Counted from the first letter of the stretch, positions 1 to 9,405 are shown. The stretch is DNA of 64,000 bases from JAIBBV01 sp044347745 (GCA_044347745.1 JBIKUD010000012.1:15641-79640), one strand, 5' to 3'. Made by a program: numbers and translations. The notes: generated by a model not told the origin, from the letters alone.

Positions 1-428
1 CCTGCGATCCAAGACTGAAAAGCCTGAGTCCAGACACCCAAGCAATCAGAGTCGAGTCAGACTACCGTCGGGTCGGATTAACTGACTCAAAAGTCACCTC
101 CGCCCATAAATTTGAAGAATTTGGACACCCGGCCTTTCTTTTTGAAATTCAATACACGGCTCGTGCCGAGACCTTTGTTGCCTCAGTGATAAGAATACAT
201 TTGAGGAATCACTGTATTCTAACTACATACATTGACACTAAGACCAAATTTGAAGAACGCAGCTACCTAAAAAATGTCCTTCTCTCTGGTCTACGGTTTA
301 ATGAGGAACCTCAGGCCTCCGACCAAGCCAGTCCCTCAATTATGTTATTTTATTTGCTAGCCTTGTCTGCTTTTGGCCTCTTACTAGCTTTATACCGACG
401 CAATCTACGCCGTAAGATGCCTAGTTGA
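1..428 (+). CDS. 3' end of an unidentified membrane-anchored protein (start lies outside the window)
   Basis: The reading frame with codons beginning at base 3 is open from the window edge to a TGA at 426-428, about 141 residues. A GTG at 186 is in frame but need not be the start, because the upstream codons read as normal protein (for example SAHKFEEFGHPAFLFEIQY near bases 100-160). The last 35 residues form one hydrophobic segment (IMLFYLLALSAFGLLLALY) followed by a basic tail (RRNLRRK), so the protein ends in a membrane anchor with a positively charged, presumably cytoplasmic end. I do not recognise the family. The open frame and sensible composition support a real gene; the function is unknown. 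Confidence 0.55.
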   Translation, partial: CDPRLKSLSPDTQAIRVESDYRRVGLTDSKVTSAHKFEEFGHPAFLFEIQYTARAETFVASVIRIHLRNHCILTTYIDTKTKFEERSYLKNVLLSGLRFNEEPQASDQASPSIMLFYLLALSAFGLLLALYRRNLRRKMPS

Positions 429-529
429 TGCAGCCCTTTGTTTGCAACTTCTCGGACATCCTGCTGAAGGAGACTTTTGACGTTTTCCATGCAACCAACT
501 CCACAACCAAAATCAACGAAAAAGGGGGT

Positions 530-566
530 GTTGGTGACTGTTCGGCGACGACCGAACAGCACCAAC
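530..566. repeat. Strong imperfect palindrome / stem-loop
   Basis: Bases 530-536 (GTTGGTG) pair with 560-566 (CACCAAC) and 538-545 (CTGTTCGG) pair with 552-559 (CCGAACAG). This leaves one bulged A and a six-base loop. No T-run follows on either strand, so it is not a classical terminator. Its place near a RAYT-type transposase makes a REP-like hairpin possible, but no second copy was seen in the window. Confidence 0.5.
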
Positions 567-820
567 TCGAACCAGGGGACGACAAGGTGAAAGCTACAAA
601 CTGAAAGCGACCTCTCTCTCGCAAACAGACAGTAACGTCCACAAAAGCCTAAGATTGCAAAGCAAGGGCCACGCAACCTTCTCTAATAATTTCAGTGAAT
701 TAGCATAATACTTCGGTTAGTACTTAGGAACGCTCATGGATACCATGAGACCCAAATGCGAATATTTTGCACAGTAGCCTCAAATTTGTGTCGTCAACAA
801 ACTTGAAGGAATAAAAATAG

Positions 821-832
821 CCGGACACCCGG
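821..832 (+). repeat. Single copy of the GGACACCCGG motif left of the transposase
   Basis: The sequence CCGGACACCCGG is the reverse complement of the core (GGGTGTCCG) that is repeated three times at 2350-2485 on the other side of the transposase gene. The flanking copies therefore face each other across it. A single short match could arise by chance. Confidence 0.35.
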
Positions 833-1278
833 AATTTCTCCAAACCAATAGGAATACTCGCTCGTCACTGAAGCAATATTAGAGCGAATCTCTTCTATAA
901 AAAAAGGGGTCAAGAATTAGTTAAAAATATACTAATCGAAATTGCATATTCCTCGATGAACGCGGCTGGCTTTGAAAAGTTTGCCCAAAGTTGAAGCCTA
1001 GCTTGTGAGCCACTGCAACAAAATCCCATATTCACTGGCGAATTCGAAGGAGTCAGCTTTCGATTGGAGTTGGAAAAGGCATCCCCATTCTGCTGGTTTC
1101 CAGCGCCTACTCTTACGGGAATATTAGAGATCTGTGGACTTAAGGTGCAAGCCTCCCGCTCAAGCGTGAGGCTCCGACCAATCTATGAGGAAATTCGAAG
1201 ACTACACACTAAATCAGCCTCGACAAATTCGGGTAATTTAACTCGAGGTTGGTACGAATACTTTATTAAGGTTGCCTC

Positions 1279-2247
1279 TCAAGCAAATCGTTTTCGAGCA
1301 ATCGAGATCCCCCAAAACCAAGATTTATCTTGATTCTTTGCAAATTGGCGAATCTGGCCCTCGGTACCAACGACTTTCTTAAATTCACCAGTTCCGCCTG
1401 CCATGAGCGCTAGCCACTCTTTTTCCTGAATTTCTAAAGCGGTTAACTGCTGGGTAAATTCATTTAAGTCGGCCGAAGAAATATCGATGCTGGAACTAAT
1501 TAAACCACCGCTATACTCAAGCAGGCGAATGTAGCTATCAAGTTGATACTCTCCATATGTTGCGTCTTCTAAGTCCGTCAGTCGAGGAGAAACTCTTCGC
1601 ACTCTGCCCTCCTTATGACGAATTCGATCTTGAATACTTGTATAATTGCTCGAATCTAGATCCCGCGCTATGCCAGCCCTAACGGGATTGAGATCTACGT
1701 AGGCTGAACAAACAACTACAGCAGATGGGTTTAATATTCGCTTCGAAGTAAAACGCCCTTCCCAAAATCGACCTTTGCACTCATCTTCAGCATTCGCACG
1801 CCGGGCAATATACTCACAGAGGCGCCCCATAAACCAACTTATGCTTGCGAGTCGTCTCCGATACTCTTCAACCAATTCTGGCGAATTAATAATTGGGAAA
1901 ATCTCCTCCTCGGTTGGCTCTGGCCCCGTTCGCTTCCAACGCTGCAGAGGATACAGTTTGCGCCAACGAATTGCGACCTCTTGCGGTGTCCACCCGGCCG
2001 CCACATCTGGCCGATTGCGGATGACACAGTGGAAGTGATTTGACATAACGGCATAGGCAATTAGATCTACAGCGAATATCTCCACTAAAAATCCGAGGCG
2101 TTCTCGAACCCATGCGCGTCGATGTTCATAATTCTTGCCTGAATAACTATCGTCGCCACATAAAAATGCCCGGCGCACACATCGCGAGATACAATGATAA
2201 TCACCAATTTCTTCTGGATGAAAAACTTCGCTTCTAGGATCGGTCAT
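1279..2247 (-). CDS. REP-associated tyrosine transposase-like protein (RAYT, IS200-like Y1 family)
   Basis: The 322-residue protein carries the HUH metal-binding motif of Y1 transposases (VMSNHFHCVI, around residue 70) and the later family signature AYVDLNPVRAGIA near residue 185. The candidate catalytic tyrosine lies in the helix LCEYIARRAN before GRFWEGRFTSK. RAYT proteins nick and join single-stranded DNA at REP-type palindromes and are usually single-copy domesticated enzymes. No IS-like ends bracket this gene, but short GTGTCCG repeats lie just upstream of its start (2350-2485) and one inverted copy lies at 821-832. It is transcribed toward the gene-poor region. The family call is firm; activity and substrate are inference. 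Confidence 0.85.
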   Translation of the reverse strand: MTDPRSEVFHPEEIGDYHCISRCVRRAFLCGDDSYSGKNYEHRRAWVRERLGFLVEIFAVDLIAYAVMSNHFHCVIRNRPDVAAGWTPQEVAIRWRKLYPLQRWKRTGPEPTEEEIFPIINSPELVEEYRRRLASISWFMGRLCEYIARRANAEDECKGRFWEGRFTSKRILNPSAVVVCSAYVDLNPVRAGIARDLDSSNYTSIQDRIRHKEGRVRRVSPRLTDLEDATYGEYQLDSYIRLLEYSGGLISSSIDISSADLNEFTQQLTALEIQEKEWLALMAGGTGEFKKVVGTEGQIRQFAKNQDKSWFWGISIARKRFA

Positions 2248-2349
2248 ATTGCCTCTTCAATGCTCTTTATCTCTATTCGAGAGAAACGCTTTAAAGTTGC
2301 GTCATTGACCTCAAAAACTAGGTAAGCAGAAATTAGTGCCTCGGAATCT

Positions 2350-2485
2350 GGGGTGTCCGCGAGCTGAGCAGCAGTGGCTGGCTATCCGTTTAACGAGATG
2401 GATAGGGTGCAAGATCCGGGGTGTCCGCAAGGCGCATCCGCAAAACGAAAAAAGAGAAGGAAAAATCCCCGGGTGTCCGCGAGCG
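2350..2485. repeat. Cluster of three GGGTGTCCGC(G/A)AG repeats (REP-like)
   Basis: Three near-identical words occur about 55-65 bases apart: GGGGTGTCCGCGAG at 2350, CCGGGGTGTCCGCAAG at 2416 and CCCGGGTGTCCGCGAG at 2468. They fill the gap between the transposase start (2247) and the end of nuoN (2489), the last copy ending four bases beyond the nuoN stop. Spacing and conservation suggest a small interspersed repeat array mobilised by the neighbouring RAYT; that link is inference. Confidence 0.55.
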
Positions 2486-2488
2486 AAT

Positions 2489-3961
2489 TTAAAAGTTTTG
2501 CATGGCGGAGGCTGCGCCTTCGTAGAGCGCTGATGGGAAAAGTCCCAGAAAAATCGCTCCGAGAACACAAAGAGCTACCGCACTGCCAAAAACAAGTGTT
2601 TGCGGTAAGAGCATGTCATCCCCTTCAACACTCGACGGCCTAAAATACATTCCGACAATAATGCGTAAGTAGTAAAAACTAGATACTGCTGAGCAAAGTA
2701 CACCAATAACCGCAAGGCCAACGTAATTCGCCTTTACTGCAGCGCTAAAAAGATAAAACTTGCCCAAAAGCCCGGCCATACCAGGAGGAATTCCGGCCAG
2801 ACCAAGCATGAAAATGGCCATGGAAAAAGCAAGGAACGGATTACGGGAGGCAAGTCCATCAAAATACATCAGATCATCCGGGTGCGCAGACTCACTGCGA
2901 CGCGCCGAGACAGCCTGCACAACCGCGAAGGCGCCTAAAGTCATGAGGGAATAAACAACGAGGTAATAGAGTATGGCAGTTCCGCCCTCATAGTGAGGTC
3001 CTCTCGACAGCAAACCAACGAGCATGTACCCAGCATGCGCAACACTTGAGTAAGCAAGCATGCGCTTAACGCTACGCTGCCTTAGCGCAACTAAATTACC
3101 AATGACCATAGTAAACACAGCCAGATACCATATAGCCCCTGACCAGAATAACATCTGGCCTCCGAACCCTGACCAGAGCACCCTCAAGGTTGCAGCAGCA
3201 GCGGCAATTTTAACTACACATGCCATATAGGCGGTCACTGGGGTTGGAGCGCCTTGATACACATCGGGTGCCCAAAAATGAAACGGAACTGCCCCCAATT
3301 TGAATACAAATCCCACAAGCAAAAGTGCCAATGCGCAATGAGACATCAGGGTGTCCGCATTTGCCAACGCAATTGAAATGGCGTCCAGATTGGTCGAACC
3401 CGTAAGACCATAAAGCAGCGCAATGCCATACAGCATAAAGGCCGAGCTAAACGAACCCAAAAGGAAATATTTAAGTGCAGACTCAGTTGAGCGTCGCAAC
3501 TTAAGCGCGGAGCCACAAAGGCAGTAGAGCCCCATCGACATAGTCTCAAGGCCGATGAAAAGCGTCATTAGTTCAGCTGCAGTAGCAAAAACCAACGCGC
3601 CGACGGTAGTCATCAAGAGCAAAGAGTAGTATTCACCTGGCGACTCAATGCCTTCAGCTTCAATCGCACTCATGCCTACCAAAATTGCGAGAATGGTTCC
3701 AAGCAAAATAAGCAAAGACACAAACCAACTATAGACATCTGCGTAGACAAAGCCGACGAATACCGTTCCACCACCCTGGTACGGTGGGAAATAGACGTTC
3801 ATCGCTAATACTGCACATAGCAAAACCATTACCGAGGCAAATGCTCGTGGCCATGCGCGAGGCTGAACAAAAACATCAGCAAGCAATATAAAAAGCGCCC
3901 CTGCACTTACAATAAGTACGGGAGCTACCAGTGTCAGATCAGTAAAGCTAATTGGTGACAT
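2489..3961 (-). CDS. nuoN: NADH-quinone oxidoreductase subunit N
   Basis: This 490-residue polytopic inner-membrane protein is one of the three antiporter-like proton-pumping subunits of complex I. It shows the family core GAVPFHFWAPDVYQGAPTPV with a membrane lysine just before it, and about fourteen hydrophobic segments. Length matches the family (about 480-500). It is the last gene of the nuo operon, 18 bases after nuoM. RAYT-linked repeats begin right behind its stop codon. Confidence 0.97.
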   Translation of the reverse strand: MSPISFTDLTLVAPVLIVSAGALFILLADVFVQPRAWPRAFASVMVLLCAVLAMNVYFPPYQGGGTVFVGFVYADVYSWFVSLLILLGTILAILVGMSAIEAEGIESPGEYYSLLLMTTVGALVFATAAELMTLFIGLETMSMGLYCLCGSALKLRRSTESALKYFLLGSFSSAFMLYGIALLYGLTGSTNLDAISIALANADTLMSHCALALLLVGFVFKLGAVPFHFWAPDVYQGAPTPVTAYMACVVKIAAAAATLRVLWSGFGGQMLFWSGAIWYLAVFTMVIGNLVALRQRSVKRMLAYSSVAHAGYMLVGLLSRGPHYEGGTAILYYLVVYSLMTLGAFAVVQAVSARRSESAHPDDLMYFDGLASRNPFLAFSMAIFMLGLAGIPPGMAGLLGKFYLFSAAVKANYVGLAVIGVLCSAVSSFYYLRIIVGMYFRPSSVEGDDMLLPQTLVFGSAVALCVLGAIFLGLFPSALYEGAASAMQNF

Positions 3962-3979
3962 AAAATTACTGGTGTATCC

Positions 3980-5623
3980 TTAGTGTGTACGCGATGAAAC
4001 TTCAAACCGTGCCGGACTTATATCCTGCTCTCCGAAACTCGTCGGCGCACTCGAGACAATATCTTTTGCGCCATTCCCATCAAATTCATAGCTGTGAAGC
4101 GCGCTTGCTCGCTCACGAACCATAGTAAGATACGCTTGCATGGTTGGTTCAATGACCCTCAAGAATGGTTGCGGATATAGTCCCATCCAAAAGACCATCA
4201 CCAACAATGGCGCAAAAGTGACTAATTCTCGAGCATTAACATCGGTAAGATCGCCGTTTTTCTGCTCGTCCAGCTCTCCGTACATGGTCTTAAGGTAGAG
4301 AGTGAGCATATACACTGCTCCCAGCACCACACCACTCGTCGCGATGACGGTCAACCAAGGGAAAGTCTTAAAGCTGCCAGTCAAAATTAAGAACTCACCC
4401 ACAAATCCATTTGTGAGGGGCAAGGCGATAGAACTGAGCGTGAAGACTAAAAAGAGAAAGGCAAAAAGCGGCACTTTTGCAGTTAATCCGCCGTAGTCAG
4501 CTATCAACCGAGTATGCTTGCGATCGTATAACACTCCGACGAGCAAAAAGAGCGCGCCCGTCGATATGCCATGGTTAAGCATCTGATACACAGAGCCGGT
4601 GGCCGATACGGTGTTAAAAGCGACAAAACCGAGAACGCAATATCCAAGATGCGAAACTGAGCTATACGCCACCAGTTTTTTCATATCGGTTTGTGCCCAA
4701 GCAACTAAAGCTCCGTACACAATTCCAATCACGGCCAGCACGGCGATAAACGGCGCGAACAATTCAGCTCCTCGTGGGAAAAGCGGATAGGCAAATCGAA
4801 TAAACCCATACAGACCCATCTTCAAAAGCACCCCCGCGAGCACCACAGAGCCTCCAGTCGGGGCTTCGACGTGGGCATCGGGCAACCAGGTATGAAACGG
4901 GAATATGGGAACTTTAATTCCAAAGGCCAAGGCAAAGGCAGCGAATAACCACAGCTCCTCCTTGAGAGTCAAGTTTGTGTATAGGACAAGTTCCTCGAGT
5001 AGGAAGGTGACATGCCCTTGCTGTTCATAAAAACGCCAGACCACGTAGAAAATAGCGACCAGCATCAACAAACTGCCTACGACGGTGTAAAGCACAAACT
5101 TGATAGTGGCGTAGATGCGACGTTTTCCGCCCCAAATACCGATAATAAAATACATCGGCGCAAGCATGAGTTCCCAAAACACATAGAACAGGAAAACGTC
5201 CAAGCTGACCAGCGTACCCAACATCGCCGATTCGAGTACCAGCATACTCGCGAGATATCCGCGCACTTTTTCATGTACTGAAACGGAGGCTATTACCACT
5301 ATCGGCATGAGAAAGGTGGTAAGCATCACGAGCCATAGACTTATGCCATCCAACCCAAGGTAATACGAAATCCCAAAGTACGAGATCCAATCGGTCTTCT
5401 CGACAAACTGATACCCCGTATCGGCGGAATTAAATTCCCGCAGCATCAAAAGGGAGATGAGAAAAACCCCAAGCGTAACGAGGAGCGAAAAGCCACGTGC
5501 TAGACTCCCCTCATGATCTCTGTCCGCCGTAAATATTGGCAGCACATAGAGCAAGACGGCCGCACATAAAGGGAAGAACGTGAGGACGCTGAGAAATGGA
5601 AAATCAGCGAATGCAAGACCCAT
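3980..5623 (-). CDS. nuoM: NADH-quinone oxidoreductase subunit M
   Basis: NuoM is the second antiporter-like proton channel of complex I. The 547 residues are almost all membrane helices. The hallmark KVPIFPFHTWLPDAHVEAPT appears with the conserved lysine, and GGSVVLAGVLLKMGLYGFIRF follows. The last 60 residues are a polar cytoplasmic extension (ending SPARFEVSSRTH) longer than usual. The gene starts three bases after the nuoL stop, so the two are probably translationally coupled. Confidence 0.97.
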   Translation of the reverse strand: MGLAFADFPFLSVLTFFPLCAAVLLYVLPIFTADRDHEGSLARGFSLLVTLGVFLISLLMLREFNSADTGYQFVEKTDWISYFGISYYLGLDGISLWLVMLTTFLMPIVVIASVSVHEKVRGYLASMLVLESAMLGTLVSLDVFLFYVFWELMLAPMYFIIGIWGGKRRIYATIKFVLYTVVGSLLMLVAIFYVVWRFYEQQGHVTFLLEELVLYTNLTLKEELWLFAAFALAFGIKVPIFPFHTWLPDAHVEAPTGGSVVLAGVLLKMGLYGFIRFAYPLFPRGAELFAPFIAVLAVIGIVYGALVAWAQTDMKKLVAYSSVSHLGYCVLGFVAFNTVSATGSVYQMLNHGISTGALFLLVGVLYDRKHTRLIADYGGLTAKVPLFAFLFLVFTLSSIALPLTNGFVGEFLILTGSFKTFPWLTVIATSGVVLGAVYMLTLYLKTMYGELDEQKNGDLTDVNARELVTFAPLLVMVFWMGLYPQPFLRVIEPTMQAYLTMVRERASALHSYEFDGNGAKDIVSSAPTSFGEQDISPARFEVSSRTH

Positions 5624-5626
5624 AAG

Positions 5627-7516
5627 TTACACCATACGTCCAGAAAACACGAAAAAGAACAGAATAAGAAGCGTTGCAATGAACATAAACAACGCATAGT
5701 GACGAACTTGGCCCGTCTGAGTCCCTCTTGAAATTTCTCCCGAGAGATCCACTAACGAGGCGGTTCCATTTACAGCTCCATCTATAATTCCTTGGTCAAC
5801 AACCCGATGAAGGAAAGACGCCAGTAATTCTAGAGGGCGAATCACAAGGGCCCGATAAATTTCATCAAAATAAAATTTATTGAGCGACAAAGTACTAAGC
5901 GGTAACACTGCTTTATACAGTAGCGCTGGGACAGTCCCAAGTTTGGTATAAAAAAGCAGCCCAACCGCAATTCCCAAGAACCCGACCCAAGAGTGCATAA
6001 GCCCCGCTAAAATACCCTCACCATGGTGAGCTTCTACCTCTCCCAGCACAGGAGCCACAAAATGCGGAAGCGCATCTGCTAACCACAAACCGCCGAACAA
6101 CGCCAAGCCCGCCAACACAACCAAAGGAATGGTCATTGCTGCGGGTGACTCATGCGGATGCCCATGACCGCGGTATTCGCCTAAAAAAGTCATCGCAAAA
6201 CTACGGGTCATATAAAACGCGGTAAGAAATGCTGTCAGTGAAGCAAGACCGACCAAAAGTTCAACCGATCCGAGCAGAAACGGGTTTGCTGTTTCCCCAA
6301 GCGCCGCGAGAATCGCGTGTTTGGAATAATAACCAGATAGCGGAAAAATTCCGGCTATCGCCAAGGTTGAGATACCATAGGTTGCGGCAGTCACGGGCAT
6401 GTAATGCCAAAGGCCCCCCATGTGACGCATATCTTGCTCGTGATGGCAGCCGTGAATAACTGATCCAGCACCAAGGAACAAACACGCCTTAAAAAAGGCA
6501 TGGGTCACGACATGGAACAAGGCCACCCAATACACCCCAGCACCAGCAGCCATAAACATAAAGCCAAGCTGCGACACCGTCGAATAGGCCAGCACCTTCT
6601 TTATATCGTTCTGAGTAAGTGCGGTGACGGCTGCCACTAGCGCTGTCGCAACGGCGACTACTGCAATAACCGCCTGCGCGTATGGCGCCAAATCGAAGAG
6701 GAAATGCATCCGCGCTAACAGGTAGACGCCAGCGGTCACCATGGTAGCCGCGTGGATCAACGCAGAAACTGGGGTCGGACCGGCCATGGCATCTGGGAGC
6801 CATACAAACAATGGAATCTGAGCTGACTTACCCGTTGCCCCTACAAAAAAGCAAAGAGCGATAATCGTATAAAGTGGAACTAAGTCTGGGCTCGCGCTAA
6901 TCGCTTGCGCAAGCTCTGCAAAATTGATGGTGTCAAATTGCCGGAATAACAGAAACACGCCGAACAAAAACCCGGCATCCCCGATGCGATTAACAACAAA
7001 CGCTTTCCGTCCTGCAGCTGCATAATTCGCGTTCTTGAACCAGAATCCGATGAGCAGATAGGAGCAAAGCCCTACCCCTTCCCAACCGACAAACAACACC
7101 AATAAATTGCCGCCCAAAACCAAAAGCAGCATCGAGAACATGAACAGATTGAGATAGGAAAAGAAACGATGCACGCTCTCATCTTCTGCCATGTAGGCAG
7201 TGGAATAGAGGTGGATCAAAGAACCTATGCCTGTAATGACCAAACACATGACCGCGGTAAGTTGATCAAATCGGAAATCAAACCCAACGTCCAATCCCCC
7301 TACCGACATCCAAGTAAATGCCTCGTAAACCAAAGCGCCATCTGCAGGCAGTGCTTTAACCAGTAACAGTACCGTAAAAAATGATAGTACCGCCGCCGAC
7401 GTTGCAATGACACCAGCCATTTTTTTAGCACCAATCCCGACCACAAAGGCGAGAATAGAGCCCAGTAGTGGGAAAAGCGGAACGAGACCAATAAGTGCAG
7501 ATTGTGTTGTTTCCAT
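5627..7516 (-). CDS. nuoL: NADH-quinone oxidoreductase subunit L
   Basis: NuoL is the distal proton-pumping subunit of complex I. The 629-residue protein has the motif GKSAQIPLFVWLPDAMAGPT and ALIHAATMVTAGVYLLAR, followed by the amphipathic lateral helix and final transmembrane segment expected near the C-terminus. Length is normal for the family. It lies three bases from nuoK upstream and nuoM downstream, in the usual K-L-M-N order. Confidence 0.97.
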   Translation of the reverse strand: METTQSALIGLVPLFPLLGSILAFVVGIGAKKMAGVIATSAAVLSFFTVLLLVKALPADGALVYEAFTWMSVGGLDVGFDFRFDQLTAVMCLVITGIGSLIHLYSTAYMAEDESVHRFFSYLNLFMFSMLLLVLGGNLLVLFVGWEGVGLCSYLLIGFWFKNANYAAAGRKAFVVNRIGDAGFLFGVFLLFRQFDTINFAELAQAISASPDLVPLYTIIALCFFVGATGKSAQIPLFVWLPDAMAGPTPVSALIHAATMVTAGVYLLARMHFLFDLAPYAQAVIAVVAVATALVAAVTALTQNDIKKVLAYSTVSQLGFMFMAAGAGVYWVALFHVVTHAFFKACLFLGAGSVIHGCHHEQDMRHMGGLWHYMPVTAATYGISTLAIAGIFPLSGYYSKHAILAALGETANPFLLGSVELLVGLASLTAFLTAFYMTRSFAMTFLGEYRGHGHPHESPAAMTIPLVVLAGLALFGGLWLADALPHFVAPVLGEVEAHHGEGILAGLMHSWVGFLGIAVGLLFYTKLGTVPALLYKAVLPLSTLSLNKFYFDEIYRALVIRPLELLASFLHRVVDQGIIDGAVNGTASLVDLSGEISRGTQTGQVRHYALFMFIATLLILFFFVFSGRMV

Positions 7517-7519
7517 GCG

Positions 7520-7822
7520 TTATCCGTTGAGCTCCGCAGAATCGGTGGTTTCTACCGACTTCATCGAGCGAAACATTGAAAGAATAATAGCGAGGCCAAC
7601 GGCAGCTTCAGCCGCTGCCACCACCATCACAAAAAATACTGCCAGCTGCCCGTCCAAATTACCGACACTTCGGGAGAAAGCGACAAAACTTATGTTGACC
7701 GCATTCAACATAAGCTCAATACACATAAAAACGACGATGGCATTACGACGCACCATCACTCCGACGCAGCCAATCACAAACATCAACGCGGAAAGCACCA
7801 AATAATAACTAACTGGAACCAT
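7520..7822 (-). CDS. nuoK: NADH-quinone oxidoreductase subunit K
   Basis: NuoK is a small three-helix membrane subunit of complex I. I chose the start at 7822 because it gives the standard 100-residue protein beginning MVPVSYYLVLSALMF and has a near-perfect ribosome-binding site (GGAGGT, eight bases upstream). A longer frame from 7861 would overlap nuoJ and add a non-conserved leader. The two membrane glutamates expected in the family are present (FMCIELMLNAVN and AAAEAAVGLAI). Confidence 0.96.
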   Translation of the reverse strand: MVPVSYYLVLSALMFVIGCVGVMVRRNAIVVFMCIELMLNAVNISFVAFSRSVGNLDGQLAVFFVMVVAAAEAAVGLAIILSMFRSMKSVETTDSAELNG

Positions 7823-7823
7823 A

Positions 7824-8321
7824 TTAACGGTACCTCCGTTTCGCCAACATGACCGCCCCAACTATCGCCGCCATGATCAGCACCGAGGCAATTTCAAAAG
7901 GGAAAATGTAACGAGAAAAAAGAACTAAACCCACCGCTTTTACAGTTCCCTCTACAGGAACTCCGGCATCAACGTAGGCGCCGGCAAAACTATGTTGAAG
8001 CATGGGCACAAGCATCCAAACCGCGCCAAGCCCTGAGAGCACAGCGAAGCCGATCAGCATGGAATTATGTTTTTTAGGGTTTTCAACTTTGAGATTGAGC
8101 AGCATGAGCACAAACAAAACCAAAACCATTATGGCTCCGGCGTATACAATAATCTGAGCAGCAGCTAGAAAGTGCGCCCCAAGCTGAGCAAAAATGCCCG
8201 CCACAGTCAGCAAATTAAGCACCAAGCCCAACGCGCTATGTATGGGATTTCGCGCAAGCACAACCCAGAGCCCCGAGGCTACTATCAGCGCAGCCATCAA
8301 GAAAAAAAGCGGCATATCCAT
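7824..8321 (-). CDS. nuoJ: NADH-quinone oxidoreductase subunit J
   Basis: NuoJ is a five-helix membrane subunit of the complex I proton channel. The 165-residue protein has the family text NPIHSALGLVLNLLTVAGIF and AAQIIVYAGAIMVLVLFVLMLLN with the conserved pi-bulge tyrosine region. It directly follows nuoH with only four bases between, where nuoI normally sits in bacterial nuo operons. Confidence 0.95.
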   Translation of the reverse strand: MDMPLFFLMAALIVASGLWVVLARNPIHSALGLVLNLLTVAGIFAQLGAHFLAAAQIIVYAGAIMVLVLFVLMLLNLKVENPKKHNSMLIGFAVLSGLGAVWMLVPMLQHSFAGAYVDAGVPVEGTVKAVGLVLFSRYIFPFEIASVLIMAAIVGAVMLAKRRYR

Positions 8322-8325
8322 AAAG

Positions 8326-9405
8326 CTACAACACCTTTAAAGTGGCTATAATCACAAGATTTGCCATGCTCAGCGGCAACAACACCTTCCAACCCAAGTT
8401 CATGAGTTGGTCATAGCGAAATCGTGGCAAGGTCCAACGAATTACAATCTGGAGCACACAGAAAAATATGATTTTCCCCATTAATATTCCGTGTCCAAGT
8501 AGTGCCGCCCACCATTCATTGGCTGGAAGCTGGATGAATGGCAAATGCCATCCACCAAAGAACAAAATAGCGACGATGGCTGAGAAGAGCGCAATTTCAG
8601 CAAACTCACCAAGCCAGAAGAGCAAAAACTTCATGCCGGAATATTCAGTGAAATAGCCAGCGACGAGTTCGGATTCACTTTCAGGCAAATCAAAAGGTCC
8701 GCGCTTGGTCTCGGCCATTCCCACCACAAATAAGATAATAAACGAAAGCCACGCCGTTGGACTTTGGAATATTCCCCAAACTTTCGATTGCGCATTCACC
8801 ATCTCATATAGATCTAGCGTGCCGTACATGACGATGACACTTACCATGGTTATTCCCATCGCCAGCTCGTAAGAGATCATCTGAGCAGATGCTCTTAACC
8901 CACCAAGTAGAGAGAATTTGTTATTCCCAGTCCAACCCGCCAATGCAACCCCATACACAGCGACCGAACCCATAGCCAACAAGAACAGAATTCCAGCATC
9001 CAACGAAGCCAACTGAGGACGGATCTGGTAGCCGAAAACCACAAAGTCAGGTGCGAGAGGCAAAACAGCGAAACACAGGAAGACCGGCAGGACTGCCAAG
9101 AAAGGAGCCAAGCTGTGCATAAACTGACTTGTACCCTGGGGTACAAAGTCTTCTTTAAAAAGTGCCTTCACTGCGTCGCAAAGCAATGTATTAATTATGC
9201 CAAGCACGCCAAGCCAACGCACCAGCCACGCTATTGGCTTAAGCGAAATAAAATCGGTTTCAACAAAAGCGCCTGCACGATTCGCACCAACTCGATCTTG
9301 GATCAGGGCGGACCCCTTGCGCTCTACCCATGTACAGATAGAGGCAAGTCCCATGATTACGTTAAAAACAACAAAAAGTTTTATAAGCAGTATGAGTAGT
9401 TCCAT
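8326..9405 (-). CDS. nuoH: NADH-quinone oxidoreductase subunit H
   Basis: NuoH forms the quinone-site membrane subunit that couples quinone reduction to proton pumping. The 359-residue protein carries ERKGSALIQDRVGANRAG, the long loop ending in AETKRGPFDLPESESELVAGY and eight membrane helices, all diagnostic. It starts two bases after the nuoG stop. Confidence 0.97.
   Translation of the reverse strand: MELLILLIKLFVVFNVIMGLASICTWVERKGSALIQDRVGANRAGAFVETDFISLKPIAWLVRWLGVLGIINTLLCDAVKALFKEDFVPQGTSQFMHSLAPFLAVLPVFLCFAVLPLAPDFVVFGYQIRPQLASLDAGILFLLAMGSVAVYGVALAGWTGNNKFSLLGGLRASAQMISYELAMGITMVSVIVMYGTLDLYEMVNAQSKVWGIFQSPTAWLSFIILFVVGMAETKRGPFDLPESESELVAGYFTEYSGMKFLLFWLGEFAEIALFSAIVAILFFGGWHLPFIQLPANEWWAALLGHGILMGKIIFFCVLQIVIRWTLPRFRYDQLMNLGWKVLLPLSMANLVIIATLKVL

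Larger units (their letters stand above)
429..1278. other. Gene-poor stretch between the partial gene and the transposase
   Basis: No convincing gene is visible. The stretch holds a strong stem-loop (530-566), one copy of a GGACACCCGG motif (821-832) and, near its right end, an open frame that begins without a recognisable start at about 985 and runs to 1333 over the 3' end of the transposase. That frame contains protein-like text (NPIFTGEFEGVSFRLELEK) and could be a gene remnant, but I cannot place it. Confidence 0.4.

Noticed and set aside
123..132. GGACACCCGG copy, which could be a transposase-linked repeat
   Set aside because: It lies inside the partial coding frame at 1-428 and encodes Gly-His-Pro in a sensible context. 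It is more likely coincidence than part of the repeat array.
1064..1333. Open frame of about 89 codons on the plus strand
   Set aside because: It overlaps the 3' end of the transposase, has no proper start or ribosome-binding site and matches no family I know. It is noted as a possible gene remnant only.
3348..3359. AGGGTGTCCGCA inside nuoN
   Set aside because: It is in conserved coding sequence of nuoN and does not extend beyond the short core.
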